A DNA stretch of 8,293 nucleotides from JACKOD01 sp041591635 (GTDB lineage Bacteria > Pseudomonadota > Gammaproteobacteria > Pseudomonadales > Oleiphilaceae): NCBI GenBank assembly GCA_041591635.1, contig JBFHRO010000145.1:1-8293 (forward strand), written 5' to 3'. Below the pieces are notes generated by a model. That model made no database searches. It saw nothing but the letters and a program-made list of their open reading frames with translations, and was not told the origin of the DNA. A program made the translations under genes and the position numbers. Positions 5,458 to 8,293 of this stretch are shown here, in pieces (the first letter of the stretch is position 1; every line of letters begins with the position of its first letter).

Positions 5458-7488
5458 GTGAAACTGCGCCACCAGCTGCTGCTGGTCAGCCTTATTACCC
5501 TGCTGATTCCCTGGGCGGGCTACCAGTTCGTGGGCGAACTGGAGCAAACCCTGCGAGCCAACCAGCAGCAGCATCTGCTGCACTACGTACAACTGCTGCG
5601 TACCCTGCCGGCAGTGCAACAGGCAGGGCTTGCATCCCAAACGTCATCCCCCGCCGGTGTGGTCTACGGGTTCAGTTTACCGGCCACCATGATTCTGGAC
5701 GGCTATGATGATGACTGGCAGTCCTCCAGCGCACGCTTTGTCCCGGCTCAAAGCAGCACGCAAAACTTCCCGGCGCTGGAATACATGGCAGGCGTTCAAG
5801 GCGAGCGTTTTTACCTGTTTCTGAAAATTGCTGCAGAGGCGTTCAGTTATCGTGCCCGTCGAGAGGCGCTCTCTGCCACCTCGGACGGTCTGCGACTGTA
5901 CGCCCGGAATCAACAGGGGCTTCGGACCGATTTCATTCTCAGTCCGGTTGAACCCGGATCCTTGAGCGACACTGGCCTCATGGATGCCCCCCATCAACCG
6001 AAGCTGTCAGGCATCTGGCAAGAGACCGCCCAAGGCTATCAGGTCGAATTGAGTCTGCCGTTGGCATCGGTCGCCAAGGGGATTGGGTTTAGTCTTACGC
6101 GGGGCAAGCAGTGGACGGGTGTAGTACCCCCTGCCACCCCGGATCCCCTGCCCGATTTGATCTACCGACAAACCACGGAAGAAAACCCCGCCCTGTCACT
6201 GACTCCGGCCAACACCCAGATCAGCTGGCTCCACGAAGACGGCTGGATTCTCGCCCAAAGCGGCACCACAGCGACAGAAAGCGACTCGCGCTGGCAAGAG
6301 GATAGTGCGTACGCCTTGGCACGTCCGCTATTACTGGGAATATTTCGCTGGGTATTGGGGCACCAGCAACCGGCATTCACAGAAAACAGCCCCCCGGGCC
6401 AGCGCGCCAACCCGGTCATTCAACGCGCCTGGCGCGAAGGCATGGCCAGCGGCTGGTTTGCACACGCAGAGGAAGGGCAGATCATTCTCGCGGCCGCCGT
6501 CACCCTGCCGGACGCCACAGGTCACCCCCGCCTGCTGCTGGCGGAACAAACGACGGCAGAAATCGCCTCACTCTCGGATCAAGCCATGGTACGACTGATC
6601 AGCGTGAGTTTTTTGCTCATTGCCGGCAGCCTTGCCCTGCTTTTGGGGTATGCCGGATTGCTGAGCTGGCGCATCCGTCGACTCCGCGACCAGATTCAGC
6701 AAAGCATGAATCCTCAGGGCCGACTGCAAAACCGCTTCATTGCCTCAAGTGCCGGCGACGAATTGGGGGAACTGTCACAAGGATTTGCCCATCTGCTGCA
6801 TGAAATCCATGCCTATACCGACTACCTGGAAAATTTTGCCCGACGCTTGTCCCACGAAATGAAAACACCGCTGGCGATTGTGCGCTCCTCGCTCGAGAAT
6901 CTCAGCCAGGAATCCCAGACCGAAGCGGGGCGCATCTACATTGAACGGGCACTCGATGGCAGTCAGCGCATGGGACAACTGCTGCATGCCATGACCGAAG
7001 CCTCCCGGCTCGAAAAGGCGATTCAGACCTCCACACGGGAGACCTTTGATCTGCAGGCCCTGGTGCACGAACTGGCCTGTGCCTATCAGTCGCTGGAAAG
7101 CCCGGTGCAATGGCATATCGACATAGATACCGGGCCGATCTTCCTTTATGGTGCCCCTGAACTCATTGCCCAGTTACTGGACAAACTCGTCGACAACGCC
7201 CGCGACTTTACGCCACCGGGCAAACAGATCTGCCTGCGATTGCATTCTGATGGCGATGCCTGTGAGCTGGAGGTCATCAACGAAGGTCCCTGCCTGCCCG
7301 AAGGCATGAGTCAAACCATCTTTGCATCCTTCATTTCACTGCGCGCGCCGCAGGATACGGGCCACCTGGGGCTGGGGCTGGTCATTGCCCGGCTGATCTG
7401 CGAGTTTCACGGTGGACGCATCAGCGCCAGCAACCTGCCAGATCAGCGTGGCGTGCGCTTTTGTGTGCGGCTTGCGGTGCAGCGATAG
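5458..7488 (+). CDS. pdsS: PdsS-like sensor histidine kinase of the dedicated sortase system
   Basis: A 676-aa inner-membrane kinase expected to phosphorylate the upstream regulator. TM1 is at about 7-24. A large periplasmic sensor region (about 30-375) includes ILDGYDDDWQ (79-88), resembling the start of CBM9-like beta-sandwich domains (LDGxxxDW). TM2 is at about 377-402, followed by a HAMP-like linker. The dimerisation motif is ARRLSHEMKTPLAIVRSSLE with phosphoacceptor H466. The ATPase domain has an N-box DKLVDNARDF (N580) and a G2 box GHLGLGL (635-641). The G1 box is atypical: NEGPCLPEG (608-616) in place of DxGxG. A large periplasmic domain is expected for this family. The start is GTG at 5458 with a weak ribosome-binding site (AGGC), which suggests coupling to the upstream gene. 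Confidence 0.88.
   Translation: MKLRHQLLLVSLITLLIPWAGYQFVGELEQTLRANQQQHLLHYVQLLRTLPAVQQAGLASQTSSPAGVVYGFSLPATMILDGYDDDWQSSSARFVPAQSSTQNFPALEYMAGVQGERFYLFLKIAAEAFSYRARREALSATSDGLRLYARNQQGLRTDFILSPVEPGSLSDTGLMDAPHQPKLSGIWQETAQGYQVELSLPLASVAKGIGFSLTRGKQWTGVVPPATPDPLPDLIYRQTTEENPALSLTPANTQISWLHEDGWILAQSGTTATESDSRWQEDSAYALARPLLLGIFRWVLGHQQPAFTENSPPGQRANPVIQRAWREGMASGWFAHAEEGQIILAAAVTLPDATGHPRLLLAEQTTAEIASLSDQAMVRLISVSFLLIAGSLALLLGYAGLLSWRIRRLRDQIQQSMNPQGRLQNRFIASSAGDELGELSQGFAHLLHEIHAYTDYLENFARRLSHEMKTPLAIVRSSLENLSQESQTEAGRIYIERALDGSQRMGQLLHAMTEASRLEKAIQTSTRETFDLQALVHELACAYQSLESPVQWHIDIDTGPIFLYGAPELIAQLLDKLVDNARDFTPPGKQICLRLHSDGDACELEVINEGPCLPEGMSQTIFASFISLRAPQDTGHLGLGLVIARLICEFHGGRISASNLPDQRGVRFCVRLAVQR
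6529..6702 (+). repeat. source copy of a 174-bp duplication, inside pdsS
   Basis: This part of pdsS covers the end of the periplasmic domain, TM2 and the first residues after it. The same sequence recurs 1026 bp downstream at 7555-7728 without gaps, with 10 mismatches by my count (about 94% identity). Confidence 0.9.
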
Positions 7489-7779
7489 ACCTCGCCGCTA
7501 CCGCAGGCTGCCACTCTTCACCACGTTGCCGCCGCTCGCCTGGCGCACTACCGGCGCCTGCAACTGGCGGAACAAACGACGGCAGAAATCGTCTCCCTCT
7601 CGGATCAAGCCATGGTACGACTGATCAGCGTGAGTTTTTCGCTCATTGCCGGGAGCCTTGCCCTGCTTTTGGGGTATGCCGGATTGCTGAGCTGGCGCAT
7701 CCCTCGACTCTCCGACCAGATTCATCAATTTCTTAACAACACAAATAGAAATGGCACCCACCTTGCAGTAAGCGTATAG
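7489..7779 (+). pseudogene. fragment of a second PdsS-like kinase (TM2 segment only), in frame after the pdsS stop
   Basis: After the pdsS stop TAG (7486-7488) the same reading frame stays open to a TAG at 7777-7779. Residues from 7555 onward read RLQLAEQTTAEIVSLSDQAM and continue through a copy of TM2 to about 7728. After that, similarity to pdsS ends. There is no start codon with a ribosome-binding site, and no HisKA or ATPase domain. Of the 10 differences from pdsS, most change residues: L to Q, A to V, L to S inside the membrane segment, R to P, R to S and Q to H. That fits a non-functional fragment. The 7489-7554 part does not resemble pdsS convincingly. Confidence 0.75.
7555..7728 (+). 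repeat. second copy of the 174-bp pdsS segment
   Basis: Gap-free match to 6529-6702, offset 1026 bp (342 codons, so the frame is kept). The match ends abruptly at about 7728, where the DNA becomes AT-rich. I see no flanking direct repeats or terminal inverted repeats that would identify a mobile element as the cause. Confidence 0.9.
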
Positions 7780-7791
7780 CAGTACATTTCC

Positions 7792-7821
7792 GTCACAATC
7801 CTCTTGATTAAAAAGGATACT
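7792..7821 (+). promoter_or_regulatory. possible sigma70-type promoter upstream of the transporter gene
   Basis: GTCACA (7792-7797), an 18-bp spacer and GATACT (7816-7821); each hexamer matches 4 of 6 consensus bases. It is directly followed by the TTTGCACCAAAA repeats. Weak evidence from motif match only. Confidence 0.25.
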
Positions 7822-7853
7822 TTGCACCAAAAAGATAACAGTTTGCACCAAAA
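7821..7853 (+). repeat. two TTTGCACCAAAA direct repeats, 21 bp apart, candidate operator
   Basis: Identical 12-mers at 7821-7832 and 7842-7853, separated by 9 bp, with a start-to-start distance of 21 bp. They lie 48 bp upstream of the start of the NrtA/CmpA-like gene. TGCACCA is also the half-site of the NtrC nitrogen regulator (TGCACCA-N3-TGGTGCA), but the copies here are direct rather than inverted, so NtrC binding is only a possibility. Confidence 0.55.
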
Positions 7854-7900
7854 CGCCCTACTCATCAGGTGGCAAAAGACAAATACACGGGACGATCAAT

Positions 7901-8224
7901 ATGGCTATTAAAAGTTTAGGCAACCCCTTTAGCAGTGACACCAGATTAACGCATACCAAGGGCTGTGATTGCTCAGCATGTAAGGCTGAAATGAGCGCAA
8001 AAGCGCCTTTGAGCGATTATCAACGCCAGCAAGCCTTTGAAAAGCAGATTGAATACAACGAAAGCCATCCATTGAAAGCGCAGAGCCACGCAACAACCAA
8101 GACTGAGAGTTTTGACTCGAGCGATGACATGATTGATCGAGTTGTGGAAAGCGCAATTGTAAGAGGCATGTTCAATCACAACGATCATTCTCGTCGCGAA
8201 TTTATCAAACTTGTGGGAGGTGGC
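7901..8224 (+). pseudogene. NrtA/CmpA-like ABC-transporter substrate-binding protein, N-terminal part, interrupted by an insertion
   Basis: The first 108 residues of a Tat-exported binding protein for nitrate, bicarbonate or a related substrate. Seen: a start NPFSSDT, a Cys cluster GCDCSAC (21-27), MIDRVVESAIVRGMF (77-91), and the twin-arginine signal SRREFIKLVGGG (98-108 and following). This order matches proteobacterial NrtA/CmpA-family precursors, which continue with an Ala-rich hydrophobic core. Here the frame instead runs into CTGQLKPDTFF, encoded by the presumed IS end, so the h-region and the entire mature protein are displaced. The start is ATG at 7901 with a weak GGGACG upstream. Codons are clearly more AT-rich than in the genes to the left. 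The frame stays open to the window end by read-through. Confidence 0.65.
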
Positions 8225-8293
8225 TGTACTGGTCAACTAAAACCGGACACTTTCTTCAGAGAGCTTTCATATTTGATTGGCGTCATGTCGCCA
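8225..8293 (-). mobile_element. right end of an IS3-family-like insertion sequence
   Basis: At 8225 the sequence switches to TGTACTGGTCAACTAAAACC followed by GGACAC, resembling terminal inverted repeats of IS3-family elements that begin with TG and contain GGACA. The break falls exactly where the Tat signal of the interrupted gene should continue. The end of a transposase frame is found on the minus strand just inside it, which marks this as the right end. The other end and any target duplication lie beyond the window. Confidence 0.6.
8233..8293 (-). CDS. IS3-family OrfB-like transposase, last 19 residues
   Basis: The minus-strand frame ending in TGA (8235-8233) reads GDMTPIKYESSLKKVSGFS to the window edge. 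The MTPxxYE motif near the C-terminus is typical of IS3-family OrfB transposases (rve integrase core), where it follows an RRxHSxLG-type segment that would lie outside the window. The stop is 8 bp inside the presumed element end, a normal arrangement for these elements. Too short to be certain. Confidence 0.5.
   Translation of the reverse strand, partial: GDMTPIKYESSLKKVSGFS

Noticed and set aside
7498..7851. 117-aa minus-strand open frame
   Set aside because: Antisense to the decayed kinase copy; the composition is that of a reverse-strand shadow and no start signal was seen.
7874..7890. TGGCA as the -24 element of a sigma54 promoter before the transporter gene
   Set aside because: The required GC at the -12 position is AT, so the site does not fit.
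7973..8236. 87-aa minus-strand open frame spanning the IS junction
   Set aside because: It crosses the insertion breakpoint and is antisense to the clearly recognisable Tat-signal protein, so it cannot be an original gene.
8285..8293. ATGTCGCCA as the start of a plus-strand transposase gene
   Set aside because: Only three codons are visible and no ribosome-binding site precedes it; the minus-strand transposase C-terminus explains this end better.
1..8293. CRISPR array, tRNA or rRNA genes
   Set aside because: No regularly spaced repeats of the right length and no tRNA- or rRNA-like sequence were seen on reading both strands.

Overview
The window looks like chromosomal DNA of a GC-rich proteobacterium, most likely an aquatic or marine gammaproteobacterium. 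The reasons are the [NiFe]-hydrogenase maturation genes and a sortase with its own two-component system, of the type known as the proteobacterial dedicated sortase (Pds) system. The species cannot be named from the sequence. Family assignments rest on motifs recognised by eye; no database search was run.

Layout: (1) 1-1611, minus strand: hypA-hypB-hypF, tightly packed (2-bp gap, then a 4-bp ATGA overlap). hypF is cut by the window edge. These genes insert nickel (HypA, HypB) and make the CN ligands (HypF) of NiFe-hydrogenase. (2) 1612-3471, plus strand: two orphan genes. One is a 93-aa acidic protein of unknown function. The other is a 362-aa protein with a degenerate GIY-YIG-like N-terminal domain and two copies of a charged coiled-coil module. 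(3) 3543-4491, minus strand: a small exported protein translationally coupled to a membrane-anchored sortase-like protein. The sortase keeps the fold signature and the active-site Arg, but the catalytic Cys is Ser and the position of the catalytic His is Gly. (4) 4695-7488, plus strand: an OmpR-type response regulator (PdsR-like) and a sensor histidine kinase (PdsS-like), divergent from the sortase pair. (5) 7489-7779: a decayed 174-bp second copy of the kinase's second membrane segment, in frame after the kinase stop. (6) 7729-8293: visibly more AT-rich DNA holding paired 21-bp-spaced direct repeats and the start of an NrtA/CmpA-like Tat-exported binding protein. That gene is broken at 8224/8225 by what looks like the right end of an IS3-family element.

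How it works together: the two-component system would sense something in the envelope and control the divergent sortase unit. That unit appears to have lost transpeptidase chemistry, and no recognisable sortase target gene is present. The right flank (partial duplication, composition change, broken transporter gene, IS end) indicates rearrangement next to the kinase. The most interesting items are the apparently dead sortase in an otherwise intact regulatory setting, the GIY-YIG/coiled-coil protein, and the duplicated kinase fragment.
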